Assembly (NCBI GenBank): GCA_029552545.1
Contig: JAKPDO010000019.1
Location: 248,001-312,000, forward strand
Direction of reading: 5' to 3'
DNA from: Planctomycetota bacterium
Lineage (GTDB): Bacteria; Planctomycetota; Phycisphaerae; Sedimentisphaerales; Anaerohalosphaeraceae
DNA length: 64,000 nucleotides
Shown here: positions 17,669 to 29,000 of the stretch, piece after piece
Layout: each line of letters opens with the position of its first letter
Position numbering within the stretch: the first letter of the stretch is position 1
Notes under the pieces: generated by a model
The model's input: only the letters and a program-made list of their open reading frames with translations
What the model was told of the DNA's origin: nothing
Database searches by the model: none
Position numbers and translations under genes: made by a program

Positions 17669-19357
17669 ATGGCGGGAATGGATAGAAAGGTGCTGATGCA
17701 GGCGACGGAATTGGCGGAAGGGGGGCGATATGAACAGGCCTTAGGGCTTTTGGAGGGGTATTTGAGAGAGAACCCCAATGACCCTGAGGCCCTGAATGAT
17801 GCCGGTACAATTTTGTACTGTCTTCATCGGGGGCGTGAGGCCATTGAGCATTTCCAGAAGGCCCGTTTACACAGCCAGGGCGAGATGCTCACCCAGGTTC
17901 TTTTTAACCTTTGCGAGGCGTATCTGGCGGAGCGTCAGCCGGAACAGGCGGTCGGACTGCTGGACGAAATGGCGGACCGGGAAATCCTGAATGTAGATAC
18001 GCTGAATCGAATCGCCAATTGTTTTGTGGAAAAGCATGCGTTTGGGCCGGCGATTGAAATGTTGCTGTATTCGCTGCGGCTGGCGCCGAATCAGGAAATC
18101 CTGCGTCCGATGATTGAGATTATCCGCAGCAAACGGACGACGGTTTTTCTCTATGCAGAGCAGGAACGCCGTCTGGAGGGGCTCAAGGACTATCTTGGAC
18201 TGCGCTATCCGCTCCGTTTGATTGTGGGTGGACAGCCGCCGGCGGTGCCGGATGAAGTTTATGCGCGGAGCATTCCGATTTTTGTGGGCATCAGCCGAGC
18301 CCTGCTGGAAGGGCGCAATCCGCATGTTCCTGCCATTCTTTTCCTGGACTATGAAGACCTGAATCATCCCGCTCTGGAACAGATTGACTGGATGGGAATC
18401 CGGGCCTTGTTTGTTCCTTCCCAGGCGGCGGCAGAACAGATTCGCCTGCGTTTGGGAACCCTTCCTTCGTCTATGCAGGTTTTGTCCATGGGGCCGAGCG
18501 TGGATCCCGAAACGATTGGTTTTACAGAGCGGCGAAAGGGCAAGCGGCTGGCGGCCATTGGACCCTGGACGGCGCATCAGAATCCGATGTTTCTGCTGCA
18601 ATGTATGCAGAAGCTGCATTATCTGGATGCCGATATGCGGCTTTATCTGGCCGGCGAGTTTGAAGATGAGACGATTCGTGCCTATGTGGAATCGATGATT
18701 GAAACGATGGGGCTGGACAATGCGGTGATTCTGGATGGGGTTCCCCGCAGCTGGGCACGGTGGCTGAAGGACAAGCACTATATTCTTTCCACGGCGGTGG
18801 ACGGGCGGGCGATGCCGGGGGTTCTGCAGGGAATGGCGGCGGGGCTTCGTCCGGTCGTGCATCAGTTCCCGGGCGCCTGCGAGTTTGTGGAAAAGGAGTT
18901 TGTGTTTGTGCTGGCGGAGGATTTCTGCCGACAGATTCTCGAAGGGGCGTATGAGCCGCGGCGATACCGGGAATGGGTCGTCAATCGGTGCTGTCCGGTT
19001 CAGGTTTATCTGCCGCTGGTTCGAGTCCTTTCGGAGATAGAACATCAGATTTCGCTTCGTTCCGGCGGGGTTCCGTATGAATCTCAGCCGTCTGTTGAAC
19101 CGGCGGCAAGTGTTCAAAGTCCTTCTGTCATCAGCAGTTCTGTTTCCTCGGCGGCTTCTTTCGACCCGAGCCCGCAGGAGCCGGCGCCTGCCGAATCCAC
19201 CACTGTTTCGACGCCGGAGTCCATTGAGGAGCTGGCCAGGAAGGCCCTCGAGGCGGCTCAACGGCTCTCAGCCATTTCAGGAACAGCAGCGGGACCGGCG
19301 GAAGCAGGAACGGTTTGTTCTTGTTCGGGAAGGAGTCCGTCCGCCGTCCCTTTTTGA
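17669..19357 (+). CDS. TPR-GT4-like protein with degenerate catalytic motif
   Basis: The 562-residue paralogue of the gene at 16069 has N-terminal TPRs (about 10-140), a GT-B-like core (about 165-460) and a Ser/Pro-rich C-terminal tail (about 470-540). Shared landmarks are NPMFLLQCM, DKHY followed by a hydrophobic pair and S, and GLRPVVHQFPGA. Where the intact copy has ESQGMGILE, this one aligns as GRAMPGVLQ, so both glutamates of EX7E are missing. It may be a scaffold or acceptor-binding partner rather than an active transferase. It is the first gene downstream of a sigma-54 promoter; AGGGAG precedes the ATG. Confidence 0.75.
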   Translation: MAGMDRKVLMQATELAEGGRYEQALGLLEGYLRENPNDPEALNDAGTILYCLHRGREAIEHFQKARLHSQGEMLTQVLFNLCEAYLAERQPEQAVGLLDEMADREILNVDTLNRIANCFVEKHAFGPAIEMLLYSLRLAPNQEILRPMIEIIRSKRTTVFLYAEQERRLEGLKDYLGLRYPLRLIVGGQPPAVPDEVYARSIPIFVGISRALLEGRNPHVPAILFLDYEDLNHPALEQIDWMGIRALFVPSQAAAEQIRLRLGTLPSSMQVLSMGPSVDPETIGFTERRKGKRLAAIGPWTAHQNPMFLLQCMQKLHYLDADMRLYLAGEFEDETIRAYVESMIETMGLDNAVILDGVPRSWARWLKDKHYILSTAVDGRAMPGVLQGMAAGLRPVVHQFPGACEFVEKEFVFVLAEDFCRQILEGAYEPRRYREWVVNRCCPVQVYLPLVRVLSEIEHQISLRSGGVPYESQPSVEPAASVQSPSVISSSVSSAASFDPSPQEPAPAESTTVSTPESIEELARKALEAAQRLSAISGTAAGPAEAGTVCSCSGRSPSAVPF

Positions 19358-19428
19358 CGGAGGATTCCGCTCCGTTGTCCGGTGAGCCGACTCAGCCGAT
19401 TTTGTCGGACGGCACCGGAACCAAACGG

Positions 19429-20223
19429 ATGAAGGTTTTGCTTGTTCCGCCGGCCGGTTTGCTGCCGGCGCTGTGGGCGGAACCGGCTGTTCGGATTTAT
19501 GCACAAGCTGCCGCATCGGAACAGGAGATTACAATCTGTCATGAATATGCAGATTTATACATTGGGCATCCCGGCGTGCACGGGTTGGCTTATGGAGATG
19601 CCGGGGAGCTGAAGGAATCCTTTGACAAAGTGATTTACCTGCGGGGAGCTCCGCAGAAAGGAGCCGGTATGGACTGGATGTTTGATGCGGCGGGACAACT
19701 GGGAGTTCGCCTGGAACAGCAGCAGACACCTCAAATTATCTTAAACAGCTTTGACTTTGTCCGCACGCAGCGGTTCGGTCTGTCAAAACTGGCTCATCCC
19801 CGAATTGCCCTGGCGCCGATGTCGACGGATACCTCCAGCTGGCTGTCCGTTCAGTCGGCGGAACTGGGCCGCCTGCTGAGGGAGAAATGGGGCGGGGGGC
19901 TTCTGTATGTAGGGGGCAGCGGCAGTGCAGCGGCTCCGGAGGCCAAAGACCTTCGCGGGAAGCTGACGGCACGGGAAATCGCGACAGTTCTTCGGCAGTG
20001 TGATTTGCTTATCAGTGAGGATGAGGAAATTGCGGCCCTGGCAGCTGCCATTCAGCTGCCGGTGGTCTATCTGGGCAGGAATTCGTGGGACTGCTGGCCG
20101 ATGAAAAAAGGAGCCGGTGTTGTTTCTGTCTGTCCGGTCAAGCCGGAGGACGTTTTGGAAGCCGTTGAACGATTGCCTATTTCCTGGGCAACCCCGAAGA
20201 CCACAGAGAAGTCGGATTCATGA
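19429..20223 (+). CDS. GT9-like (heptosyltransferase-type) glycosyltransferase
   Basis: The track ORF begins at a TTG (19315) and overlaps the previous gene. The ATG at 19429 gives MKVLLVPPAG, a typical first beta strand of GT9 proteins, but has no clear ribosome binding site, so the start is uncertain. The 264-residue form shows a C-terminal donor-site pattern (TAREIATVLRQCDLLISEDEEIAALAAAIQLPVVYLGRNSWDCWP) resembling GT9. It is shorter than full-length heptosyltransferases (about 340), so the acceptor half may be reduced. It ends 4 bases before the next start. Confidence 0.6.
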   Translation: MKVLLVPPAGLLPALWAEPAVRIYAQAAASEQEITICHEYADLYIGHPGVHGLAYGDAGELKESFDKVIYLRGAPQKGAGMDWMFDAAGQLGVRLEQQQTPQIILNSFDFVRTQRFGLSKLAHPRIALAPMSTDTSSWLSVQSAELGRLLREKWGGGLLYVGGSGSAAAPEAKDLRGKLTAREIATVLRQCDLLISEDEEIAALAAAIQLPVVYLGRNSWDCWPMKKGAGVVSVCPVKPEDVLEAVERLPISWATPKTTEKSDS

Positions 20224-20227
20224 GAGG

Positions 20228-21886
20228 ATGACATTTCGACGTTCCCAACATGGTCCGCTGGTCAGTATCCTGATCAGTACATACAACCGGCCGCAATACC
20301 TGGCCGAGGCGCTCGAAAGTATTTTCAGGCAGACCTGGCCGCATCTGCAGGTAGTGCTGGTTCGAGACGGCGGGGCGGATGTCGAGGAGGTGGTGCGTCG
20401 ATTTGATGACCGGCGGCTGACTTTTATCAATCGTGCGGAAAATCGGGGACTTCCCTATTCGTTTAATGAGGCCCTGGCTCATGCCCGCGGCGAGTACATT
20501 TGTTATTTGGGGGATGATGACAAGTTTTATCCGCATCATGTCCAGCGGCTGGTCGAAGCGATCGAAAGCCAGGACCGCTGCGGCGCCGTTTACAGCGATT
20601 TGTATAAGGTGCACTGCCGGGTCAAACCGGACGGTCGGAGGATTGCGCTGGCAAAAAATCTGGAAATCTCGCGGGACTTCGACCGGATGCTGATGCTTCA
20701 GTTTAATCACGTCCTGCATGTGAGTGTGATGCATCGCAAAGACCTGCTGGAGCGGGCGGGAGGATACAACGAAAACCTGAATGTGCTGATTGACTGGGAT
20801 TTGAATCGCAAACTGTGTTTTTATACGGATTTTCTGCACGTACCCCAGATTACGGGGGAATATTACGGGCCGGTTGGGGAGTGCGACCGGATTTCCGTTC
20901 AGCGCCGAAAGAATGTCCAGGACTATTTGCGGAATGTGCTGACTATCCGCACGACTCGTCCGCCCAAACCCTGGCCGTGTGTGGAGGATTTGTCGGTTTT
21001 GGTTCTGGCTGAACGTGCGGATGCCTTGCTGGAACAAACACTGCGGGATTTGTGGTCCCATACCTTTTATCCGCAGCAGATTTATGTGGCGCTCAGTCCG
21101 GAACAGGCGTCCGGATGGCGGCCGGCGGTGCCGAATGTGGTTGTGGTGCCGGCGGAGCCGGCTTCTTCCCTTGAAAAGCGTGTGGACCGAATGCTGGCGG
21201 TCTGTGAAGGGGCCTATACCGCGCTGGTGCCGACGGGGCTGGCGGCGGAGATGGATGAGGCGGCCTGGCTGGAGCGGTCGCTTTGTCCGCTGCTGGAGTG
21301 CCGGCAGCCCTATCAGGCCTTTGAGCTGGTCGAAGCGACGGAAACGTGCTGGGGAGCGGTTTTCCGAACGGAGGAACTTCGGCGGGTGCGCCGGCAGTAT
21401 GGACATCTGCCGCTTCGGGCGTCTTTGCAGGCGGGGGGTTTTTCTGTTCGAAAGCCGAAGTTTGAAGAATATCCGTTTCGATTTGACCATTTTCTGGCGG
21501 CGGCTGAACAGGTTCAGCAGGAGGGAGATTGGGGATATGCCGCCCAGATTTATGCGTATCTGGCGGAGCATTTCGGCAACGGGTTGTGGATGCGGACGCG
21601 TCAGGCTCACGCGCTGATTCAGGCGGGACGCTGCGGAGAGGCCCTGCAGGTGCTGGAGCCGGTGCTGTCCGTTCGGCCGACCGTGTCCGGCCTGATGCTT
21701 GCGGCCCGCATCTATCAGAAGCAGAAAAACTACCGTCGGGCGATTGAGTTTTATGAGCAGGCCCGAAGGGTTGTCGAGGGAACGGAGGTGCAGAGGAGGT
21801 GGATTCCTCCGATTCGACGAAAGGCAGTCAAACCGGCGGCAGACGAGCCGGAGATGTCAACTGAGGAGAGCCGAGTATGGACTTAG
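20228..21886 (+). CDS. GT2 glycosyltransferase with second GT-like region and C-terminal TPRs
   Basis: The start at 20228 follows the previous stop by 4 bases (AGAGG upstream); the track ORF extends into the upstream gene. Residues about 10-240 are a GT-A/GT2 domain: VSILISTYNRPQYLAEALESIFRQTWP, then GEYICYLGDDDKFYPHH with the DxD-type metal site. Residues about 255-390 resemble a second, degenerate GT2 (VLVLAERADALLEQTLRDLW). The C-terminal 130 residues are TPR-like (GDWGYAAQIYAYLAEHFGNG, NYRRAIEFYEQARRV). The TPR/GT mix matches its neighbours and fits protein O-glycosylation. Confidence 0.8.
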   Translation: MTFRRSQHGPLVSILISTYNRPQYLAEALESIFRQTWPHLQVVLVRDGGADVEEVVRRFDDRRLTFINRAENRGLPYSFNEALAHARGEYICYLGDDDKFYPHHVQRLVEAIESQDRCGAVYSDLYKVHCRVKPDGRRIALAKNLEISRDFDRMLMLQFNHVLHVSVMHRKDLLERAGGYNENLNVLIDWDLNRKLCFYTDFLHVPQITGEYYGPVGECDRISVQRRKNVQDYLRNVLTIRTTRPPKPWPCVEDLSVLVLAERADALLEQTLRDLWSHTFYPQQIYVALSPEQASGWRPAVPNVVVVPAEPASSLEKRVDRMLAVCEGAYTALVPTGLAAEMDEAAWLERSLCPLLECRQPYQAFELVEATETCWGAVFRTEELRRVRRQYGHLPLRASLQAGGFSVRKPKFEEYPFRFDHFLAAAEQVQQEGDWGYAAQIYAYLAEHFGNGLWMRTRQAHALIQAGRCGEALQVLEPVLSVRPTVSGLMLAARIYQKQKNYRRAIEFYEQARRVVEGTEVQRRWIPPIRRKAVKPAADEPEMSTEESRVWT

Positions 21887-22506
21887 CGGGTGCATTGCAC
21901 AATCCCGATCAGGGATGGATGCAGCGGTATGAGATTGTTAAGGAACTGGGGGACTGCTATGCCTCCGTGGGCGAATATGAAAATGCCCGCCGATGCTATG
22001 AGCAGGCCTCCTGGCTGGAACCGGATGAGGCGGGGCCGTATGTGGGCACCGGCGTCATCGAGCTGCAGCAGGGACGGCTGGAGGATGCGGAACTGGCCTT
22101 TCGGGTAGCGCTGCGGCTGGACGGATGCAACAGCCGGGCCTGGGCGGGGCTGGCCATGATTGCACAGCAGTGCGGACGGCTGCAGCAGGCCTTTGATTAT
22201 TATCTGAAAAGTCTGGAACTGGACAACAATCATCTGACGGCCCTTCTGGGTCTCTTTCAGGTGTCTTGTCAGATGGGGACCTTCCGGCAGGTGATTCATT
22301 ATCTGCAGGTGTATCTGCAGATGCATCCGGCGGATACATCGGTGATGTTTTGTCTGGCGGCTTTGTACGCCAAGGAAGGTCAGATTCGGCAGGCGCAGGA
22401 CCTGCTGAAGGATATTCTGGCGCTGGAGCCGGGGCATCAGGATGCCCGCCAGCTGCTGGAGGAACTGGAACACAAGGCCCTACAGAAAGGCAGGAACGAA
22501 GTATGA
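21877..22506 (+). CDS. TPR repeat protein
   Basis: The 209-residue protein is made almost entirely of TPR units, about five to six, for example LGDCYASVGEYENARRCYEQASWLEPDEAG and GLAMIAQQCGRLQQAFDYYLKSLELD. It has no signal peptide or membrane helix. The start overlaps the previous gene by 10 bases and its stop overlaps the next start (ATGA), so it is tightly coupled. It probably scaffolds the glycosylation enzymes or binds the acceptor protein; no catalytic motif is visible. Confidence 0.8.
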   Translation: MDLAGALHNPDQGWMQRYEIVKELGDCYASVGEYENARRCYEQASWLEPDEAGPYVGTGVIELQQGRLEDAELAFRVALRLDGCNSRAWAGLAMIAQQCGRLQQAFDYYLKSLELDNNHLTALLGLFQVSCQMGTFRQVIHYLQVYLQMHPADTSVMFCLAALYAKEGQIRQAQDLLKDILALEPGHQDARQLLEELEHKALQKGRNEV

Positions 22507-22850
22507 CCAAGGCGATGGGATGTGCACCGGCCCGAACAGAGGAGCCGGCAGGACAGGACGAACAGATGCTGGCTTATTTGACCGACCTGCTGGAGCGGCA
22601 GCTGGAGAAACTGCGCAAGTATGACCTGGATGGGGCGGTTCGACTGGCGGAGGAATCCCAGCCGATCTCCGCACAGATTGCCCGACAGAAGATTTTGGAG
22701 CGTCCCTGCTATGCCGGACAGAAGAAGAAGATTCAGGGGCTTTATCAGGACATCTGTCTGGTCATTGCCGCCGAACGGCAGGAAGTGGCGGAAAAACTGC
22801 GGCAGATTCGGGAGGGATTGAAAGCGCTCGGCGCCTATGCCGGCCGGTGA
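22503..22850 (+). CDS. Small helical protein, possible FlgN/FliT-type flagellar chaperone
   Basis: The 115-residue protein starts at the ATG overlapping the previous TGA; the longer track ORF lies in another gene. It is predicted all-helical with coiled-coil character (MLAYLTDLLERQLEKLRKYDLDGAVRLAEES, then IVAAERQEVAEKLRQIREGLKAL-like C-terminus). This profile resembles FlgN/FliT export chaperones. A FlgN-like gene already precedes flgK, so this one could serve FliD or flagellin. The assignment is tentative. Confidence 0.5.
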   Translation: MTKAMGCAPARTEEPAGQDEQMLAYLTDLLERQLEKLRKYDLDGAVRLAEESQPISAQIARQKILERPCYAGQKKKIQGLYQDICLVIAAERQEVAEKLRQIREGLKALGAYAGR

Positions 22851-22887
22851 GGGTTTGGAGATGCCTGTTTTTTGACGGGGTCGAAAA

Positions 22888-23058
22888 ATGTCTGGAAATC
22901 TTCTGATTGCGATGTCCGGCGGCACGACCTGTGTGATGAATGCCGCTCTGGTCAGGGTTGTCCGGAAGCCCCAGGGCGGATATAGGGAAGCACGGGGGAT
23001 GGCTAAATCAGAAGTAGCCGATGGAAAAAGAATTTGTTCTGTTGATGGAATGCCATAA
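22888..23058 (+). pseudogene. Probable N-terminal remnant of a PPi-type 6-phosphofructokinase gene
   Basis: The ATG at 22888 opens 56 codons. The first 30 residues (NLLIAMSGGTTCVMNAALVRVVRK) resemble the phosphate-binding N-terminus of PPi-dependent phosphofructokinases, which usually reads close to SGGPTAVINASLAGVI. A following GGYREARGMA may be a decayed VYGARHGM-type segment. The frame then stops, and the rest of the roughly 400-residue enzyme is absent because the 2620-residue gene begins at 23075. No good ribosome binding site precedes it. The interpretation as a decayed fragment is inference from motif resemblance. The remaining bases of this 224-base gap show nothing else. Confidence 0.4.
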
Positions 23059-23074
23059 CAAAAGGTGAAAAAAT

Positions 23075-26000
23075 ATGATCGTGCTGCCGTCGAATCCTCG
23101 GTTTTGCGTACTGCGCAAGAAGGCTATTTGTGAGGGGATTTCCCTGCAAGAAGGACTTTTGCGGGCGAAGGAGCTGGCCATAAATCAGCAGTATCTGGCT
23201 GCTCTGGATTTGTATGAGCAATTATACCGGCAGTATCCACAGGAAGCCGTACAGATTCTTGCCGGGGCTTATGATTCGATTTACCGGATTTTGAGAGAGA
23301 AAAAAAACCGTTACTGGATGTATCAGGCCCGCTATTTTGATTTTCAGATTGGGCCGCAGGATAAAGTGCTGGATATCGGAAGCGGGCATATGCCGTTTCC
23401 ATTTGCCACGCATTTGGCGGATTTTGCTATTGAGGACAACACATACGGGCGGGCTGGAGAGCCGTTTCGAATGGTTGAGGGTAAAAAGATTTTTCAATGC
23501 AATGTTGAAAAGATGCCCTTTGCGGATAAGGAATTTGATTTTGTGTATTGTTCTCATGTTCTGGAGCATGCCGAAAATCCGGAGCAGGCCTGCCGAGAAT
23601 TGATGCGGATTGCCAAGCGGGGTTATATAGAGACACCGACAAAAGGAAAAGATATTTTTTTTGACAGTGCCCGCGTCAGTCATCATCGGTGGTCAATAGA
23701 CCTGTTTAACCATCGTCTTGTTTTTACAGAGTATCACCCAGAGGAGCTGAAGGGATTGGAATGTAATGTATTGGGCAGAATGGTTTCTGACCCAAAAACG
23801 GAATATGAAAAAGCATTTTATGCCCTGCATTTTTTGAGGGCAGACATGCTTAATGTCATGCTGTATTGGGAAGATCAATTTGAATATGAGGTACGACGGT
23901 TTTCAAACTTGCCGGAAGGGGCAGCGGTGTCCAACGCTGCGGTTTCTGTGTCGGACGGCTGTTTCCGGGGGACAGCCCCGCAGGAACCGCGGTTTTCGTT
24001 TGTGATGATTGTACTCAACGGGATGCCGTTTATCGAGTACAGTCTGAAGTCTATTTATGAGTTTGCTCATGAGATTATCATTGTGGAAGGAGCAGTGGAA
24101 AAGTGTCTGTTTGCCGCCAATCCGGACGGTTCGAGCAAAGACGGCACGGTGGAGTTTCTGCGAACCTTTCCCGACCCGTCTCATAAGATTCGTCTGATTC
24201 AGGGCCGCTGGCCGGAAAAATGCGAAATGCAGAACGAGGCCCTTCGGTACGTGACCGGCGATTATGTTTGGCTGATTGATTCAGATGAGGTTTATAAGCG
24301 GGAGGACTTAGAGAAGATACGGACCCTGCTGAAGAATGACCCCTCCATTACGCAGGTGAATTTTATCCCGGACAATTTCTGGAAGGGGCTGGACTATATT
24401 TTTGTCTCGCCCAAGTTTTTTGAACCGGCTCATCATTATCGTCGTCTGTTTCAGTTCAGGCCGGGAGCTGTTTTTATAAGCCATCGTCCGCCGACACTGC
24501 GCTGGCCCGGCTCCAGTCAGACCACCGAACAGATGAAGCTGCTCGACGGGCAGACTACACGTCGGCTGGGCATCATTCCCTTTCATTACAGTTATGTAAC
24601 GGAGGAGCAGGTTCGTCAGAAAATAGAATTGTACCGCCGGTACGGCTGGGGGCGGATGTGGAATCTGGACCTGCAGGAGTGGTATGAACAATGCTTTTTA
24701 AAATGGACTCCCGAGAATCGGGAGGAAATTGAGAAGAAATGGCCTGTTTGGACAGGCGATCGGGATTCGCACACCGAACGGTTTACGGGGACTCATCCGG
24801 AGGTCATGAGGGATTTTATGGTAAAGGTCAGAACGGCTTCTGCTGCTGACGCGGTTTTTCCGGAGGAAAAGACGCTGCCGATTCTGGGTTCGCCGGCTGT
24901 TGCGGCTCAGGTGCTTCAAAACTGGCAGATGATTGAGGCGGATGAACCGATCCGCAATCGGATTGCGATGATACAGAAACATCTTTCTGAAGGAAAACCG
25001 TTTTGGAATCTTTATGTTGCGTTGGCTTATACGGCAGCACGGCTGAAACCAAAGTCCTATTTGGAAATCGGGGTGCGGACCGGTGCTTCGATGGTTCAGG
25101 TGCTGGGGCAAAGCGAACTTGACCTTGCAGTGGGAGTGGATTTGTGGACGGGATGTTATTCGGACCTGCCGAATACCCGCGAATATACTCAGAAACAACT
25201 TCGAACATTTCTGCTGAAAACGGGCTGCCGAACGGAGATTCATCTGATTCAGGGCGACAGCCATCGGGTTCTCAAACAGCTGATTCAGGAAGGGCGCCGG
25301 TTCGACCTGATTACCGTGGACGGCGACCATTCGCAAGTGGGGGCGTGGGAAGATCTGCTCGATGCGAAAAAACTGCTGGCGGACCGCGGAGTGATTGTGT
25401 TTGATGACTTGATCCATCCGCAATTCTCCTATTTGCTGGAAACGGCAAAGCGGTTTGTGCGGGAATTCCCGGAATTCAAGCTTCTGCTGAATACGAAACA
25501 GGACAACGGGACGGCTCTTTTCCTGAAGGGAATTCTTCCGGAGGAATTTCTCCATCAAGACGAGTTGACTTCTGCAAAGAGTTCTTCGCTGAAGGTGGCG
25601 GAGGAGTATGTCAAAAACGGAATGGCGGTAAAAGACGGCTCGGCGTTTGCAGAAGCGATTGCACGGGTTTTTCTGGAACGGCGGCCGCGAAAGATTATTG
25701 AAACCGGAACCTATCTGGGGCGGGGAACCACCACGATTCTTGCAGAGGCGATGCGCCGCAGCGGCATCGAGGGGACCTTTTTTACCATTGAGGTCAATCC
25801 GAACTATTATGCGCAGGCGAAGGCCTATCTGGAAAGCAGGGGCTATCCGGTCAAACCGCTGTGCGGCCTGTCGATTCCGCGACGGCTGCTGCCTGCTCGT
25901 GACCAGATTCAGGCCTATGTTTCCCAGACAGCCGGCGGCGAATCGATTTTTGTGGACCATCCGGAACCGGTACGAGCCGAACGGTATTATCAGGAGACGG

Positions 26001-29000
26001 ATTTTCCGGATGTACCGGATGATCTGCTGGGACAGTGTCTGGAGGCCTTTGACGGCCGGCCGGATTTTGTGCTTCTCGACAGTGCGGGACATCTGGGCTG
26101 GATTGAGTTTCAATATCTTCTGGAGCGTCTGAAAGGCCCCTGTATTCTTGCGCTGGATGATATCTACCATGTCAAGCATTACCGCAGTTTTCAGCAGATG
26201 CAGAACGACAAACGATTCGAGATTCTGGCTGCTTCCAAAGAAAAATTCGGGTTCTGCATTGCCCGCTTTGAGCCCCAGCCCAAACCCCGGATGACGGCTG
26301 AGCCGCTGCCGGAGCCGAAACATATTCTCTGGCTGCGTCCGGATGCCATCGGGGACGGGGTGCTTTCCGCGTCGATGCTGCCGGTAATCCGCAGGCGGTT
26401 TCCGAAGGCGCGGCTGACCGTGCTGGTTGAGGAATCGACGGCGCCGCTTTATGAGGCCTGTCCGTATGTAGATGAGATTCTCCGCTTCAGCATGGAAGAA
26501 ACTTACAAGCCGGCGGAGTTTCTTCAAAAGTGGGCACCGAAGATTTGGAAGCTGCAGGCGGATTGGCTGCTGCATTCCGTCTATTCCCGACAGTATTTGA
26601 TGGACGGATTGGTTTATCTGTCCAGGATTCCTGTTCGAATCGGAATGGAAGGAGACTGCACCAATATTTCGCCGGAGCAAAAAGCCGAGTCAGACCGCTG
26701 GTACACCCATCTGATTTCAAGTCCGGGCGTCTGGAAGTCCGAGCTGGAGCGTCATCGGGATTTTCTCAAAGGGCTGGGCTGTGAGACTGAATCTTTAAAA
26801 CCGATGATTTGGCTGACGAAAGAGGATGAAGCATTTGCCCGCCGCTGGTTTGAGGAACACAACGTAGCGCCGGAACGAGCCGTGATTTTATTTGCCGGGG
26901 CTCGAGTGCATCTTCGTCTTTATGAGGGGTATGGCATGGCGCTGGAAAAGACCGCCCTCCGCCGTCAGATGACGGTCATTGCATTGGGAAGCAAAAGCGA
27001 TTATGAGATGAACCAGCGAAATCTGGAACCGCTGAGCCGAAACGGGGTGCAGACGTTCAATTTATGCGGAGGGCTTACCCTGCATCAGAGTGCTGCTCTG
27101 ATAAAGTATGCTCGGCTGGCTGTAGGGGCGGAAACCGGGTTGGCCCATATCGCGGCGGCGTTGGAGGTGCCGCATGTGATAGTGATCGGCGGCGGACATT
27201 TCGGACGGTTTATGCCTTACAGTTCGAAAACGACATTGGCGGCCTTGCCGCTGGATTGCTATGGATGCAACTGGAATTGCCGCTACAGTGAGCAAAAGAC
27301 CTACTGTATACAGGATTTGCAGCCGTTTGTTTTGTCGGAGGCCGTAGAGAAAACGCTCGAATCACCCGCCGACAAACCGCGAATATTTATTCCGGATTCG
27401 GCCTCTTATCAAAAGGCAGATGGGGGACCGGAGTGGAAACTTTTTGAGAATGCTGTTCCTTTTCAGAATGTAGAGATTTATTCTGTTTCGGGCAGGAAGC
27501 CCTTGTCGCAGCGGGGAAAAGAGAAAACTCCTGCTTTGAGCCGCCCAAAGGAGTTTTCTATCATCGACAACCCCCATGAGTTTACCTATTCAAAAAGATG
27601 GCATTTCCAATTGTTTCAGCAGTCGTCTCAGGAATTATTCGGCAGGCCGGTGGACCCGGATAACTGGGATCTGAAGCGGTATCAGGACCTTCTGGTTTGT
27701 GAATTTCTTAAGCGTCATATTCCGAAAGGGTCAAGAATTTTGGATGTAGGCGGAGGGAATTCACGAATTTTGTCCCATTTCTGTCGGGATTATGAGTGCT
27801 GGAATATCGACCCCCTGAAAGGGGATGGTTATGGTCCTGTTGACCTGGACCCGAAAGGGCGTTATAAGTTGGTGCGGGATTATATGGGCAATTTCAATTC
27901 GGAATTGCCGGATAATTATTTTGATTTTGTTTTTTCCATTTCGACCCTCGAGCATGTCCCGGAAGATCCGAAGATTCATCAGAATATACGAGACGACATT
28001 AATCGGGTGTTAAAACCGGGCGGGTACAGTTTTCATCTTGTTGACACAATTATTAGGCCCAATGGGGTTTGGGTTCACGGGCAGGTTAAAAACTTTTTCT
28101 TTACGCAGAAAACCCTGAATCGGTGGGTGGAACCTCAAGAGCTCATCAACGACCCCGATTTGTACACAATGTCCAAGTCGGCTTATGAGAAATGGTGGAT
28201 GCCTGCTAACCATATTCCTTATGAGTCATTCGGTCGACCGTTTTCTTATCAGGTTTTGTGGCAGAAGGCGCCGAAGCCGAAACCGCAGGGAGGAACCGGT
28301 CAGAGTTCCAAATCAAGCTGCATAGAGATTTCCCCTCAATCGACTTGGCCGAAAATCACGGTGGTGACGCCGTCCTTTAATCAGGCCAAGTATTTGGAGG
28401 CGTGTATTCAGTCGGTCCTGAATCAGGGCTATCCGAATCTGGAATACATCATTATGGATGGGGGCAGTACGGACGGCTCTGTGGAGATTATTAAGAAATA
28501 CGAGAAATATCTGACATACTGGCAGAGCAAGCCGGATGGAGGTCAGTATGCGGCGGTTGAAGAGGGATTTCGGCGTTCGACCGGGGAAATTCTGACGTGG
28601 CTGAATTCCGACGACATCTTTTTGCCCGATGCCTTTTTCAAGACAGCGGCGATTTTTCAAAATCGTCCGGATGTTTCCTGGCTTATGGCAAAGACATGTA
28701 CCCTCCGGGAAGACGGGACAATCCACCGTGCGGCTCCGTGTGTGAAACTTTGGAATCGCGCTCGCTATTTGCAGAAAGACTACAAATACATTCAGCAGGA
28801 AGGAACATTCTGGCGTCGGAGTTTGTGGGAAAAGGCGGGCGCCTGTCTGAAAAAGGAGTCGTATTTGGCCGGAGACCTTGAGCTGTGGATGCGGTTTTTC
28901 CGATATGCGGATTTGTTCACCGCAGAGACGTATTTAGGTGCATTTCGCTATCACACCGGCCAGAAAACCGCCGATTTTCTTGAACAATACAATCGGGAAG

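Noticed and set aside
19315-19428. TTG-initiated N-terminal extension of the GT9-like gene
   Set aside because: It overlaps the preceding gene, encodes no conserved residues, and the ATG at 19429 gives a typical first beta strand. The start is still uncertain.
24698-26680. 660-codon minus-strand ORF
   Set aside because: It lies antisense to the giant GT/MT gene whose modules carry clear catalytic motifs. The translation is rich in Arg, Gln, His and Pro with no recognisable domain.
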